A DNA stretch of 64,000 nt from the NCBI GenBank assembly GCA_902778455.1, contig CACYXR010000002.1, forward strand, positions 1 through 64,000, given 5' to 3'. Positions 36,631-45,693 of this stretch are shown in pieces (position 1 is the stretch's first letter; each line of letters opens with the position of its first letter). The position numbers and the translations under genes were made by a program. The notes below the pieces were generated by a model. It was given only the letters and a program-made list of their open reading frames with translations, made no database searches and was not told the DNA's origin. Origin of the DNA: an uncultured Selenomonadaceae bacterium (GTDB lineage Bacteria; Bacillota; Negativicutes; Selenomonadales; Selenomonadaceae).

Positions 36631-36698
36631 GTCGCGTACCTCCTTTTATTATGTCATTGTAAAGGATTTGTGTAAAAAAACAAGATTATGCCAGGAAA

Positions 36699-36732
36699 AA
36701 ATGTCCCTCCGTCGGATAGGCGGAGGGACATT
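36699..36732 (-). terminator. Terminator after sdhB
   Basis: Stem ATGTCCCTCCG/CGGAGGGACAT (36701-36711 with 36721-36731) followed on the minus strand by a T-rich tail. Confidence 0.85.
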
Positions 36733-36745
36733 AGTTATACTTTGA

Positions 36746-37498
36746 TTAGTTGTTGAAGATATTCTTGATTGCCTGGATATTCACATCGCGATTAAGCTGG
36801 GCGAGGTAGGTCGTCAGCTTGATGTTCTTCGGGCAGGCGCGGACGCAGTTTTGGCTGTTGCCGCAGCTGGTAATGCCACCCTTTTGCATCAGCGCTTCCA
36901 AGCGTTTCGGCTTGTCGTACTCGCCGAGAGGGTTGATGTTGAAGAGATACGCCTGAACGACGGGAGCCGGGCCGATGAAGTCGGATTGCGGACCGACGTT
37001 CGGGCAGGCCTCCATGCAGCAGCCGCAGGTCATGCAATGGGAAATCTCATAGGCCGTGGCTGCGGTGTTAGGGTTTTGGCGCGGAGCCTCGTGCACCTTC
37101 CACGAGCCGTCCACGTTGATCCAGCCCTGAATCTTTTTCAGGCTCTCAAACATCGAGGTGCGGTCGATCAACAGGTCGCGAATGACGGGAAAGGTGCGCG
37201 CCGGAGCGAGGTGAATCGGCTGTTCCAGTTCCTCAACGAGGGCGCAGCACGCTTGTTTCGCCTGTCCGTTGATGACCATCATGCACGCGCCGCAAACTTT
37301 TTCCAGGCAGTTGCATTCCCAAACGACCGGGGCGACACGTTTTCCGTCGCGGGTGACGGGATTCTTCTGGATTTCCATCAGCGCCGCAACTACGTTCAGT
37401 GCCGGGCGGTAGGGTACGTCGAATTCCTGCGTGTACGGTTTTTCATTGGGACCGTCCTGCCGCTCGATGATAAAGGTGACTGTTTTTTGTTCTGCCAT
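36746..37498 (-). CDS. sdhB: Succinate dehydrogenase/fumarate reductase iron-sulfur subunit
   Basis: 250 residues. N-terminal 2Fe-2S domain (CNCLEKVCGACMMVINGQAKQAC) and C-terminal 4Fe-4S (CMTCGCCMEACPNV) and 3Fe-4S (CGNSQNCVRACP) motifs. It passes electrons between the flavoprotein and haem subunits. Last gene of the sdhCAB operon; 13 bp separates it from sdhA. The direction of the reaction in vivo is not shown by sequence; fermentative fumarate reduction is likely. Confidence 0.95.
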   Translation of the reverse strand: MAEQKTVTFIIERQDGPNEKPYTQEFDVPYRPALNVVAALMEIQKNPVTRDGKRVAPVVWECNCLEKVCGACMMVINGQAKQACCALVEELEQPIHLAPARTFPVIRDLLIDRTSMFESLKKIQGWINVDGSWKVHEAPRQNPNTAATAYEISHCMTCGCCMEACPNVGPQSDFIGPAPVVQAYLFNINPLGEYDKPKRLEALMQKGGITSCGNSQNCVRACPKNIKLTTYLAQLNRDVNIQAIKNIFNN

Positions 37499-37511
37499 TT
37501 TCGTCCCTCCT

Positions 37512-39371
37512 TTACTTCGAACCGTAGGTACGCGCCCGCGGCTTGATCAGCGAATGATCGAAGTCTTCGTAAGTGATAATCGGCTCTTCGGTCTTCGGGT
37601 CGAAGTCCGCGATGGTAATTTTCATGAAGTGCTCGTCGTCGCGGTTCGGGAACTCGCGCTTGAAGTGTGCGCCGCGGCTTTCATCGCGCATCCGCGCCGC
37701 CTTCGTGATGACGAGGGCGTAAAGAATCATGTTGCGGAGCTGACGGACGAAAAGCGCTTCCTGGTTTGCCCAATGACCGTGGTCGGTGAGTCCGATGTCG
37801 TTCCAACGGGCGAGAATTTTCTTGACTTCGCCGAAGCAGAAGTCGAGGTCCTTGTTCACGCGCTCGATGGTCACATACTTGTTCATCAGCCGTCCCAACT
37901 CCTGATGGAGTTCGTGGGCGTTTTCCTTGCCGTTCATGGAGAGGATGTGCTCGAATTCGTCGGCGCATTCTTTACGCGCCGCTTCCAGCTCGCCGTCAGT
38001 TAGGTCGGCGCCAAGCTCCTGTCGGAGCGCATCGATGCCTTCGAGGGCTTTTTCCTGCGCGGGCATCAGCGATTCGCCATGCTCTTTCTTCGCTTTCCAT
38101 TCTTCCAGTTCTTTGAGCTTCGCGCATTTGCCCGCCCAGGCCATCGAGACGGGGCCGACGACCGTGCCTGAATACGCTGCCGAGAGGAGCGAATTCGCGC
38201 CGAGACGGTTCGCTCCGTGGTACTGGTAATCGCACTCGCCGGAAGCCATCAGACCGGGGATGTTCGTATTGTGTTCGCGGTCGACCCAAATGCCGCCCAT
38301 GGAGTAGTGAACCGACGGATAAATCAGCATCGGCACTTTGCGCGGATCCTGTCCCATGAATTCGGAGTACATTTCGAGAATGCCGCCGAGCTTCTTTTCG
38401 AGGTAATCTGCCGGAATGTGCGAAAGGTCAAGATAGACCTTGTTTTCGCCATCGACGCCGAGTCCCTGATTGACGCAGACATCGTAAATCTCGCGGGACG
38501 CGATATCTCGTGGGACAAGGTTGCCGTAGTCCGGGTATTTTTCCTCAAGGAAGTACCAAGGCTTGCCGTCTTTGTATACCCAGATGCGTCCGCCTTCGCC
38601 GCGGCATGCTTCGGACATCAGACGGTTCTTGTCGGTGCCGGGGATAGCCGTCGGGTGAATCTGGATGAATTCGGGATTTCCGATTCGTGCGCCTTGCTGA
38701 TAGACGGCGCCGACAGCAGAGCCGTTGCAGATCGTGGACGCCGTGCAGAGGCCGAAAATCTGGCCGGGTCCGCCGGTGGCAAGGATCACGCAGTCCTCAC
38801 GGAAAGCCTTGATTTCCATCGAGTTCATGTTTTGTGCGACCATGCCGCGGCAGACGCCGTTCGCATTTTTAATGATTTTGATAAATTCCCAAAAAATATA
38901 AGTGTGAACTTGTCCCTTGGTTTCCCATTTCCGCACTTGCTCGTCCAGCGCGTAAAGAAGCTGTTGGCCCGTAGTGGAACCGGCAAAAACCGTGCGCTTT
39001 TTTTTCTGTCCGCCGAAATTGCGGAGATCAAGCACGCCTTCAGCCGTGCGGGTGAACGGCACACCCATGCGGTCAAACATCTCGACGATGCCCGGGGCTG
39101 CTTCGCACATTCCTTTGACCGCCACCTGGTCGGCGAGGAAGTCTCCGCCATAGACGGTGTCGTCAAAGTGCGTATAGGTTGTGTCGCCCTCGCCCTTCGT
39201 GTCCATGCAGGCATTCATGCCGCCCTGTGCGCAAAGGGAGTGCGATCGTTTCGGCGGGCAATAGGAAAAGAGATCGACTTCGCCGCCGGCCTCGCAGATT
39301 TTAAGCGTTGCCATCAGGCCGGAGATGCCGCCGCCGATGACAGCGATTCTGACTTTCGGTGCTTTTGCCAC
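37512..39371 (-). CDS. sdhA: Succinate dehydrogenase/fumarate reductase flavoprotein subunit
   Basis: 619 residues. FAD-binding IAVIGGGISGLMATLK at the N-terminus, SLCAQGGMNAC (covalent-FAD His region), HPTAIPGTDKNRLMSEACRGEGG, and SVHYSMGGIWVD active-site segments are intact. It interconverts succinate and fumarate at the membrane. Middle gene of sdhCAB, with a 15-bp gap to sdhC upstream. Confidence 0.96.
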   Translation of the reverse strand: MAKAPKVRIAVIGGGISGLMATLKICEAGGEVDLFSYCPPKRSHSLCAQGGMNACMDTKGEGDTTYTHFDDTVYGGDFLADQVAVKGMCEAAPGIVEMFDRMGVPFTRTAEGVLDLRNFGGQKKKRTVFAGSTTGQQLLYALDEQVRKWETKGQVHTYIFWEFIKIIKNANGVCRGMVAQNMNSMEIKAFREDCVILATGGPGQIFGLCTASTICNGSAVGAVYQQGARIGNPEFIQIHPTAIPGTDKNRLMSEACRGEGGRIWVYKDGKPWYFLEEKYPDYGNLVPRDIASREIYDVCVNQGLGVDGENKVYLDLSHIPADYLEKKLGGILEMYSEFMGQDPRKVPMLIYPSVHYSMGGIWVDREHNTNIPGLMASGECDYQYHGANRLGANSLLSAAYSGTVVGPVSMAWAGKCAKLKELEEWKAKKEHGESLMPAQEKALEGIDALRQELGADLTDGELEAARKECADEFEHILSMNGKENAHELHQELGRLMNKYVTIERVNKDLDFCFGEVKKILARWNDIGLTDHGHWANQEALFVRQLRNMILYALVITKAARMRDESRGAHFKREFPNRDDEHFMKITIADFDPKTEEPIITYEDFDHSLIKPRARTYGSK

Positions 39372-39386
39372 TTGTTTTCCTCCCCC

Positions 39387-40004
39387 TTACATAAGATAGA
39401 CGGCCATGAAGGCCAACGACACAAGGCACAGGAATGCGCAAAGCCCCATGGCACCTGCGTTGATGACTTTCTGAATGCGCGGCCCTTTCGCGATGCCCCA
39501 TGTCATGCAGAAGGTCGTGATACCATTGCAGAAATGGAAAATCGCGGCCCACATTCCGAGGAGATACAGCACCCAATATACGGGGTTCTCGAAATAGCTC
39601 TGCAAAAGCTGGAAAGAAATGTGCGTACCGCCGCCCTTGACGAGGATACGGAGGTAGAACACATGCCACGCGAGGAACACGACGAGGAACCAGGCCGTCA
39701 GGCGCTGGAGGAAAAATTGGATATTGTTGATATACTGATAATGCTGCGGGTTGTTCTTTGCCTGCCACGCGATGTAGATTCCATAAATGGTGTGGAACAG
39801 GAACGGCGTCGCGACAAGTCCGATTTCCAGCGGCAGCATGATGTACCACGGAATAGACGCCAACAGGTCGACTGCCGAATTAAACGACGCAGGACTGATA
39901 AGTACGCGAGCGTTGGTCACAATATGCTCGAGCAGGAATCCGCCGAGACAGACAAGACCGGCAATCGAATGAAGCCGCCGCAGATAAAACGTCACATTAT
40001 ACAT
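39387..40004 (-). CDS. sdhC: Succinate dehydrogenase cytochrome b558 subunit
   Basis: 205 residues, five transmembrane helices, of the single-subunit diheme type found with B. subtilis-type SDH. Histidines that can ligate haem lie in LLEHI, FHTIYGIYI, HVFYLRIL and FHFCNGI. It anchors SdhAB and reacts with menaquinone. It is the first gene of the minus-strand operon. A repeat-rich hairpin separates it from fumB upstream. Confidence 0.93.
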   Translation of the reverse strand: MYNVTFYLRRLHSIAGLVCLGGFLLEHIVTNARVLISPASFNSAVDLLASIPWYIMLPLEIGLVATPFLFHTIYGIYIAWQAKNNPQHYQYINNIQFFLQRLTAWFLVVFLAWHVFYLRILVKGGGTHISFQLLQSYFENPVYWVLYLLGMWAAIFHFCNGITTFCMTWGIAKGPRIQKVINAGAMGLCAFLCLVSLAFMAVYLM

Positions 40005-40025
40005 GCTAAGCCTCCCTTAGTAGGA

Positions 40026-40110
40026 GAGTTGAGAATGAAGAGTGAAGAGTGAAGATATATTGATTGATTGTTGGTTTTAATCTCCACGCTCCACGCTCCA
40101 CTTTTCACTC
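40026..40110. repeat. Heptamer-repeat hairpin between sdhC and fumB
   Basis: Left arm GAATGAAGAGTGAAGAGTGAAG carries tandem 7-mers (GAGTGAA). Right arm CTCCACGCTCCACGCTCCAC carries CTCCACG 7-mers followed by TTTTCACTC. The arms are near complements, so the whole may fold as an imperfect hairpin. It looks like a dispersed intergenic repeat rather than a coding region. Confidence 0.6.
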
Positions 40111-40115
40111 TTGGT

Positions 40116-40673
40116 TTAGATTTCGCGATACGGTTTCTGACCGATCTCATAGAAGTTGTTGCCTTCGGTGTCGATAACAACAATGGCGGGAAAGTCCTCA
40201 ACAGTAAGCGCAGCCAACGCTTCAGGACCAAGCTCGGGGTACGCGATGACTTCGTATTTCTTGATGGATTTCGCAATCAAGGCAGCTGCACCGCCGACAG
40301 CCGCGAAATACGTCGTTCCGTTTTTCTTCATGGATTCGACGACTTCCGGCTTGCGGGAGCCCTTGCCAATCATGCCCTTGATGCCCTGGTCGAGCATCGT
40401 CGGTGTGTAGGCGTCCATGCGTCCGGAGGTCGTGGGACCTGCAGAACCAATCGGGTCGCCCGGTTTCGCCGGTGAAGGTCCGAGATAGTAGACAATCTGG
40501 TCATGCCAGTCGATCGGCAGTTTCTCACCGCGGGCGAGAGCCTCAGTCATGGCCTTGTGCGCGGCGTCGCGTGCGCTGTAAATCGTGCCCGTAATCAGGA
40601 CGCTGTCTCCCGCTTTGAGTTTCCGTGACTGTTCCTCGGTCAGCGGTGTTTGGATGCGAATTTTCTCAGCCAT
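40116..40673 (-). CDS. fumB: Fumarate hydratase, C-terminal (beta) subunit
   Basis: 185 residues. Corresponds to the C-terminal domain of class I iron-sulfur fumarase: GTIYSARDAAHKAM, GPSPAKPGDPIGSAGPTTSGRMD and KGMIGKGSRK. Together with the alpha subunit just upstream it hydrates fumarate to malate. ATG 40673 after GGGGGAG is chosen; the frame extends 34 codons upstream into fumA without a site. The symbol is positional; tartrate dehydratase paralogues are similar but less likely here. Confidence 0.93.
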   Translation of the reverse strand: MAEKIRIQTPLTEEQSRKLKAGDSVLITGTIYSARDAAHKAMTEALARGEKLPIDWHDQIVYYLGPSPAKPGDPIGSAGPTTSGRMDAYTPTMLDQGIKGMIGKGSRKPEVVESMKKNGTTYFAAVGGAAALIAKSIKKYEVIAYPELGPEALAALTVEDFPAIVVIDTEGNNFYEIGQKPYREI

Positions 40674-40690
40674 AATTTTCTCTCCCCCTA

Positions 40691-41533
40691 TCACAGTACG
40701 CATTCCGCGTGACGCGCTGCATGGCAGCAAATCGTGACGGCAACCGGCAGGCCGGCGATGTGCGTCGGATACCACTCGACATGGACGGCCAGCGTCGTGG
40801 TCGTGCCGCCGAGCTGCGGACCGATGCCAGTCTTGTTGATCATTTCAAACAAATCTTTTTCGAGCTTTGCGTAGTTCGGGTCCGGATTGTGCTCGTCGCA
40901 GCGATGGAGCAACGCTTTCTTGGACAGAACTGCCGCCTTGTCCATGGTGCCGCCAACGCCGACGCCAATAACTGTAGGCGGACAAGGATTGCAGTCCGCG
41001 TGCTTGACGATGTCCAGCACTGCCTTCTTGACGCCCTCGACGCCGTCCGCAGGGACCAGCATCGCTAGGCCGGATTTGTTCTCGGAACCGAAGCCTTTCG
41101 GTTCGACCGTGATTTTTAGCTTGTCGCCTGCTACGAGCTGCGTGTAGATGACGCCAGGCGTGTTGTTTCCGGTGTTCTTGCGGTTGAAAAGCGGCTCCGC
41201 AACGACCGATTTGCGAAGATAGCCTTCTGTGTAGCCCTTGCCTATGCCCTCATTGATTGCGTCCTCGAGCAGTCCACCTTCGATGTGGACATCCTGGCCG
41301 ATTTCGACGAACACGATGGTCAGTCCTGTGTCCTGGCAGTACGGGCGATCCTCTGCCTTCGCAATCTCGGCGTTTTTGATGATCTGTTCGAGTACGTCCT
41401 TGCCTACCGGGGATTTTTCCGTCTCGCGGCCCTTTTTCAGCGCCTCGTAGACGTCCTCCGGCAGATAGTAGGCCGCCTGCTTGCAAAGCTTGGCAACGGC
41501 CTCGGTGATTTCGGCTGTCTTGATAGTACGCAC
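40691..41533 (-). CDS. fumA: Fumarate hydratase, N-terminal (alpha) subunit
   Basis: 280 residues. Holds the 4Fe-4S cluster through Cys in PYCQDTG, the CNPCPP segment and CCHAARH near the C-terminus. LGGTTTTLAVHVEWYPTHIAGLPVAV is diagnostic. It is the first gene of a two-gene operon followed by fumB 17 bp on. A candidate minus-strand promoter TTGATA-17-TATGGT is at 41690-41718 in the 217-bp gap 41534-41750, which otherwise shows only A/T-rich sequence. Confidence 0.95.
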   Translation of the reverse strand: MRTIKTAEITEAVAKLCKQAAYYLPEDVYEALKKGRETEKSPVGKDVLEQIIKNAEIAKAEDRPYCQDTGLTIVFVEIGQDVHIEGGLLEDAINEGIGKGYTEGYLRKSVVAEPLFNRKNTGNNTPGVIYTQLVAGDKLKITVEPKGFGSENKSGLAMLVPADGVEGVKKAVLDIVKHADCNPCPPTVIGVGVGGTMDKAAVLSKKALLHRCDEHNPDPNYAKLEKDLFEMINKTGIGPQLGGTTTTLAVHVEWYPTHIAGLPVAVTICCHAARHAECVL

Positions 41534-41750
41534 AATAAACCCCCCTTAAAATTTTGGAGCATGGAAACATGAGTCGAAGCACCCTGCGTTCCGCTGCGGC
41601 GTCATGTCGATACCCTCATTAAAGGCGAATCGGATTCGGAAAATTATTTATAAATCTTGCCGGTCACGATTACACCTATTTATATATTAACCATAACACG
41701 AAAAAATCCTGCTATCAAGTAAAATTTTATTCATTTTTTGTGAAGCGGAT

Positions 41751-42344
41751 TCAATTTTTATGATTTTGCAGCTTTTTTGCCATTTCTCTCAGGGCAATTC
41801 CCCGATGGCTGATTGCGTCTTTTTCGGACAATGTCAGCTCAGCCATCGTTTTGTTTTTTTCTATGTAGAAATATGGGTCGTAGCCGAAGCCCCCGTCGCC
41901 TCGCGCTGTGGGACGAATGACACCATCGCAGCGTCCTTCTGAGGTTAGCACCGTTCCGTCTGTATCGGCGTAAGCCAGCACACATCGGTAGGCGGCGGGG
42001 GAAGAAGCAATCCCTTTTTTTGATATTTCGGCAAGCATTTTTTTGTTGTTCGCTTCGTCCGTGGCATGCTCTCCGGCAAAGCGCGCGGAGTGAACGCCGG
42101 GAGCATTGCCGAGAGCTTCGATTTCAAGGCCGGAGTCGTCGGCGAGGCATGCAACACCCGTTTCCTCCATATAAAATAGGGCTTTGATTTTTGCGTTTTC
42201 CTCAAAGGTGTTTCCGTCTTCCTCGGCGTCCGGTAAATTACCGAACTCGGAGAGCGGGACGAGCGCAATGGGAAGATGGGCGAAAGCATCCTGCATTTCA
42301 CGGATTTTTCCTTTATTTTTAGTCGCAATCACGATTTTTTTCAT
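41751..42344 (-). CDS. rdgB: XTP/dITP pyrophosphatase (HAM1/RdgB)
   Basis: 197 residues. Hydrolyses non-canonical purine triphosphates to keep them out of DNA. Signatures: IVIATKNKGKIREM, CLADDSGLEIEALGNAPGVHSARFAGE and GDGGFGYDPYFYIE. ATG 42344 gives the standard N-terminus and follows AAAGGAG. It is the usual partner of rph, downstream of it on the minus strand. Confidence 0.95.
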   Translation of the reverse strand: MKKIVIATKNKGKIREMQDAFAHLPIALVPLSEFGNLPDAEEDGNTFEENAKIKALFYMEETGVACLADDSGLEIEALGNAPGVHSARFAGEHATDEANNKKMLAEISKKGIASSPAAYRCVLAYADTDGTVLTSEGRCDGVIRPTARGDGGFGYDPYFYIEKNKTMAELTLSEKDAISHRGIALREMAKKLQNHKN

Positions 42345-42458
42345 TGTGCGTTGTTCTCCTTTTCTTTCCATGACAGTTTCATAGGCGGATTTTATGTCGG
42401 CTGAGTATTGTGCTGCGTTTGACGGCGACGTCAAACGTTGTTGTAAGATGCTTTCCGT

Positions 42459-43220
42459 TCATCCGCTTCGCCCCACACGCCAATCCAGAAAATTTCCCAA
42501 CACGTCTTTTTGATAAGAAATCAGTTTATCAATCCCCGATTCTGCCAACGACAGCATGGCATCATGCTCCGCGCGTGTGAAAGGGCGTCCCTCGCCGGTG
42601 CCCTGCACCTCGACGAAATGCCCCGTGCCCGTCATTACGATATTCATATCGACGGCAGCATGAGAATCCTCTTCATAGCAAAGATCGAGAATCGGCTCGC
42701 CGTCATGCGAAAGGCCGACGGACACCGCCGCAAGGAAATCCTTTACGGGGAACGGGCGCCCGGCTTTGTAAAAAGATTCGCAGGCAAGTACCAGCGCAAT
42801 AAAACTGCCCGTGACAGATGCCGTCCTTGTGCCGCCGTCTGCTTGGATTACGTCGCAGTCGAGGATAACGGTTCGCTCGCCGAGAGCGGCAGCGTCTGTC
42901 ACTGAACGAAGGGAGCGTCCAATCAGCCGCTGAATTTCCTGCGTGCGTCCGCTTTGCTTGCCTCGTGCCGCTTCTCTCGGTGTGCGCGTCAAGGTCGCAC
43001 TGGGGAGCAGAGCGTATTCGGCGTGTAACCAGCCTTTGCCGGTTCCGCGTAAAAAAGGCGGCACATGCTCCTCTACAGTCGCTGCGCATAGCACCTTTGT
43101 TTTTCCCATTTCAATCAGTACAGAGCCCTGCGGTCCTTGCTGGAAATATTTGATTATACGTACTGGACGAAGCTCCGTTGTCCTTCGCCCATCCGGTCTT
43201 TGCACAATGAAAGCCTCCAT
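42459..43220 (-). CDS. rph: Ribonuclease PH
   Basis: 253 residues. Phosphorolytic 3'-5' exonuclease that trims tRNA 3' ends. The PH core is clear: [53 protein letters not shown] and [19 protein letters not shown]. It precedes rdgB by 114 bp, the conserved Firmicute order. Confidence 0.96.
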   Translation of the reverse strand: MEAFIVQRPDGRRTTELRPVRIIKYFQQGPQGSVLIEMGKTKVLCAATVEEHVPPFLRGTGKGWLHAEYALLPSATLTRTPREAARGKQSGRTQEIQRLIGRSLRSVTDAAALGERTVILDCDVIQADGGTRTASVTGSFIALVLACESFYKAGRPFPVKDFLAAVSVGLSHDGEPILDLCYEEDSHAAVDMNIVMTGTGHFVEVQGTGEGRPFTRAEHDAMLSLAESGIDKLISYQKDVLGNFLDWRVGRSG

Positions 43221-43306
43221 TCGACAAATAATACGGCTGTGTTTTGATTCATTTTATCGTAAACGCAGGGAAAAGACAACATGGCAAGCGGGGCACGAAA
43301 TAATAA

Positions 43307-43355
43307 AATAAGGCTGCTTCATAAATCTCGTAAGACTTTTTGAAGCAGCCTTATT
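43307..43355 (-). terminator. Terminator after the corA operon
   Basis: A 14-bp perfect stem AATAAGGCTGCTTC/GAAGCAGCCTTATT (43307-43320 with 43342-43355) with a 21-nt loop. It lies between the small gene at 43365 and rph, so it closes the corA transcript on the minus strand, where a T-rich tail follows. Confidence 0.82.
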
Positions 43356-43364
43356 ATTGTCAAG

Positions 43365-43595
43365 TTAACAGGAGCTTTCTCCGAGGCGCGGGTGTTTCGT
43401 CGGGCGAAGGCTTCGGACGCGGATCAGGCGGAGCGCTTCGTCGAGCGTCACGTCATCGCGGCGGTTTTTGGTTTCATAGATGCAGATAGGATTCTCGACG
43501 CCAAACTCGCTGGCGGGCATGTAGACATATTCCTCTGTTGCGCTGTCGCCGAAGACGAGTCCGGATTTCAACTGCGAGGTTTGCATGACGCTCAT
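43365..43595 (-). CDS. Conserved-looking small protein, unknown function
   Basis: 76 residues, no signal peptide, membrane segment or motif that I recognise. It contains FGVENPICIYETKNRRDDVTLDEALRLIRVR, suggesting an alpha/beta soluble fold. ATG 43595 follows AAGGAG. It begins 18 bp after corA ends and ends close to the terminator, so it is co-transcribed with corA. Confidence 0.6.
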   Translation of the reverse strand: MSVMQTSQLKSGLVFGDSATEEYVYMPASEFGVENPICIYETKNRRDDVTLDEALRLIRVRSLRPTKHPRLGESSC

Positions 43596-43612
43596 GAAAA
43601 CTCTCCTTGATA

Positions 43613-44566
43613 TCAAAGCATATTTTTACGCCAAAGGAAATAAGCGGAAGCCGCGGCTATACCGCCGGACAGTACCGCGAGAAACGCAAAAGCCGTTCCC
43701 TGTTCTGCGAGAGGCACAGGGACGTTCATGCCGAAAAAGCTTGATATCAGTGTCGGAATCGCGAGGATAATCGTCATAGCCGCGAGGAATTTCATTACGC
43801 GGTTCTGATCGTTAGAGATAATGGAAGAAAATGTGTCCGCAAGGCGGGAAAGAATCTGACTGTACATTTCGACCATTTCTCGCGCTTGTTTGTTCTCGAT
43901 AATGACATCCTCCAAAAGATCCTCGTCTTCTTCGTACATCCGGAACATCGGGTCGAGGGAATGATTGGAGCGCAGGCGGAGCAGCTTGTCAAGCACCGCG
44001 CCGTCCGAGCGAAGCGCTGCGTTGAAATAGGTCAAGCCCTTTTGCAGCTCCAGGAGCCGCAAAATATCTTCGTTCCGCATGGCGTCACGCAGCGTCAGCT
44101 CGATTTCGTCTGAGAGCTTGCTGATCTGGCGCAGATACCGCAGATAGAAGGTCGCGGATTTGTAAAGAATCTGAAACAGGAAACGCGTTTTTTTGAACGT
44201 ACGGAACAATTTCGCCGTGTTTTCGTTGAACTCGGCAAGCACAGGCGTTTCTTCGAGGCTGACCGTGATGATGTATTCCGGCGTCAATATAATTGAAAGC
44301 GGTAGGGTATCGTAGCTGCCCTGTCCGCGCATGACCGGCACGTTCGTCAAAATCAGGATTGCGTTATCCTCGACGTCGGTGTGCGAGCGTTCTTCGTCGT
44401 CAAGTGCCGAGCGAAGAAAGTCCGGTTCAACTTGGGTGCGTTCGCCGACGACTTTCAGTTCATAAGGCGTCGGGTCAATGATATTTATCCACGCACCTTT
44501 TTCAAGGGTTTTCAGCGAAAGCTCGGTCAGCGGCCCTGACTCATGGGACTTGTAAATTTTGAGCAT
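43613..44566 (-). CDS. corA: CorA-type magnesium/divalent cation channel
   Basis: 317 residues. A large soluble, mostly helical N-terminal domain, then two C-terminal transmembrane helices with the signature GMN (in SFFGMNVPVPL) in the loop between them, marking the pore. It moves Mg2+ (or Co2+/Ni2+) into the cell as a pentamer. It has a long leader with a mini-ORF upstream (44615-44695) and a small gene downstream. Confidence 0.94.
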   Translation of the reverse strand: MLKIYKSHESGPLTELSLKTLEKGAWINIIDPTPYELKVVGERTQVEPDFLRSALDDEERSHTDVEDNAILILTNVPVMRGQGSYDTLPLSIILTPEYIITVSLEETPVLAEFNENTAKLFRTFKKTRFLFQILYKSATFYLRYLRQISKLSDEIELTLRDAMRNEDILRLLELQKGLTYFNAALRSDGAVLDKLLRLRSNHSLDPMFRMYEEDEDLLEDVIIENKQAREMVEMYSQILSRLADTFSSIISNDQNRVMKFLAAMTIILAIPTLISSFFGMNVPVPLAEQGTAFAFLAVLSGGIAAASAYFLWRKNML

Positions 44567-44614
44567 AGGCAGATGTTCCTTTCGCGCAGGAATAGAGCGC
44601 CCATGCTTTCACAA

Positions 44615-44695
44615 TCAGATGAGAAGAATGGGCGGGCGTGTTCCCGCATGATTATGAATGGATAATCGACATGGCACAGGATGATCGCCGTCCAT
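44615..44695 (-). CDS. Possible 26-residue leader peptide of corA (candidate)
   Basis: In the 5' leader of corA one frame encodes 26 residues ending TRPPILLI and stopping at TGA, with GAGGAAA just before the ATG at 44695. The 3' end of the frame (CGCCCAT) can pair with ATGGGCG about 24 nt downstream, before the corA start. Proline-containing leaders control some Mg2+ transporters, so attenuation is conceivable. The evidence is positional only. Confidence 0.35.
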   Translation of the reverse strand: MDGDHPVPCRLSIHNHAGTRPPILLI

Positions 44696-44740
44696 TTTCC
44701 TCACCGTCCTTTCATAATTGATTGTTATATTCCCATTCGT

Positions 44741-44770
44741 ATATTACTCCTAATGAACTGGCTTCGTCAA
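44741..44770 (-). promoter_or_regulatory. Promoter of corA
   Basis: Minus strand TTGACG (44770-44765), 18-bp spacer, TAATAT (44746-44741). It predicts a leader of about 165 nt before corA. Part of the 44567-44859 gap; the rest holds the leader ORF, and A/T-rich TATAAT boxes at 44803 and 44818 that may serve the plus-strand wecG-like gene. Confidence 0.72.
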
Positions 44771-44859
44771 TCCTTAATCGCCGGATTTTCGCGGTTTTCT
44801 TCTATAATGAGGTATGCTATAATAAAAAATGAAAAGAAGGACAGAGAGGAGATTGACCT

Positions 44860-45591
44860 GTGTCTTTTCCGATTGTGGAGATCCTTGGTGTGCCGGTGGC
44901 TTCCCTTACCATGCAGGAAGCGGTGGAACAGGCGGAGCGATGGATGGATGAGCGTCACTGCGCACTGATTGCGACGGCGAATGCGGAAATGATTATGAAC
45001 GCGACGCGTGACGCGGAGCTGCTTGAAATTTTGCGTGTCGCCGACCTTGTGGTGCCGGATGGAGCGGGAACGGTATGGGCTGCGCATCACCTTGGTCACG
45101 CGATGCCGGAGCGCGTGGCGGGGTATGATCTGACGCAGGCTCTTTTGAAGCGTGCACCGGAAAAGAATCGCCGTGTTTTCTTTTTCGGCTCCGCCCCCGG
45201 GGTAGCGAAAAAGGCAAAGCAGAAAGCGGAAGCCCTGTATCCGGGGATTCAGGTCGTCGGCGTCCGAAACGGATATTTCAGCGAGGCGGAGGAGCCGACG
45301 ATTATCCGCGAGATACGCGAAGCGCAGCCTGATCTTTTGCTGGCGGCGCTGGGAGTGCCAAAGCAGGAAAAATGGCTGAAAAAATATAAGGAAGAATTGG
45401 GGGTACCCGTGTCCATCGGCGTCGGCGGCACACTGGATGTGATGGCAGGAACGGCGAAGCGCGCACCGGTTTGGATGCAGAAGGCGAAGTTGGAATGGCT
45501 GTTCCGCGGCATTTTGCAGCCGAAACGGGCAGGACGTTTGCTCGCATTGCCGAAATTTGTTTTCCGTGTCCATGCCTCAAAGAAGCGCTGA
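44860..45591 (+). CDS. WecG/TagA/CpsF family glycosyltransferase
   Basis: 243 residues. GT26 family enzymes transfer N-acetylmannosamine(uronate) to a lipid-linked sugar for teichoic acid or ECA-type glycan. The conserved LVVPDGAGTVWAAHHLG, FFFGSAPGVAKKA, GVRNGYF and GVGGTLDVMAGTAKRAP blocks are present, with the C-terminal WLFR patch. GTG 44860 follows AGAGAGGAG. Acceptor and sugar cannot be determined. Confidence 0.9.
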   Translation: MSFPIVEILGVPVASLTMQEAVEQAERWMDERHCALIATANAEMIMNATRDAELLEILRVADLVVPDGAGTVWAAHHLGHAMPERVAGYDLTQALLKRAPEKNRRVFFFGSAPGVAKKAKQKAEALYPGIQVVGVRNGYFSEAEEPTIIREIREAQPDLLLAALGVPKQEKWLKKYKEELGVPVSIGVGGTLDVMAGTAKRAPVWMQKAKLEWLFRGILQPKRAGRLLALPKFVFRVHASKKR

Positions 45592-45693
45592 AAAAGTAGT
45601 GGACAAAGGACGCGGCGCAGGATATAATAAATTGTTAATAAGCGCGTTTGCGCTATTTTGCTGTGCAATCGAAATGAAAGCGAGGTGGCGACG

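Noticed and set aside
38217-40052. Long plus-strand open frame (611 codons) opposite sdhA and sdhC
   Set aside because: It is antisense to two certain genes and has no recognisable motif or ribosome site.
40026-40110. CRISPR-like array
   Set aside because: The units are 7 bp with no spacers, and no cas genes are in the window.
44567-44740. M-box Mg2+ riboswitch before corA
   Set aside because: None of the conserved M-box segments could be found in the leader.
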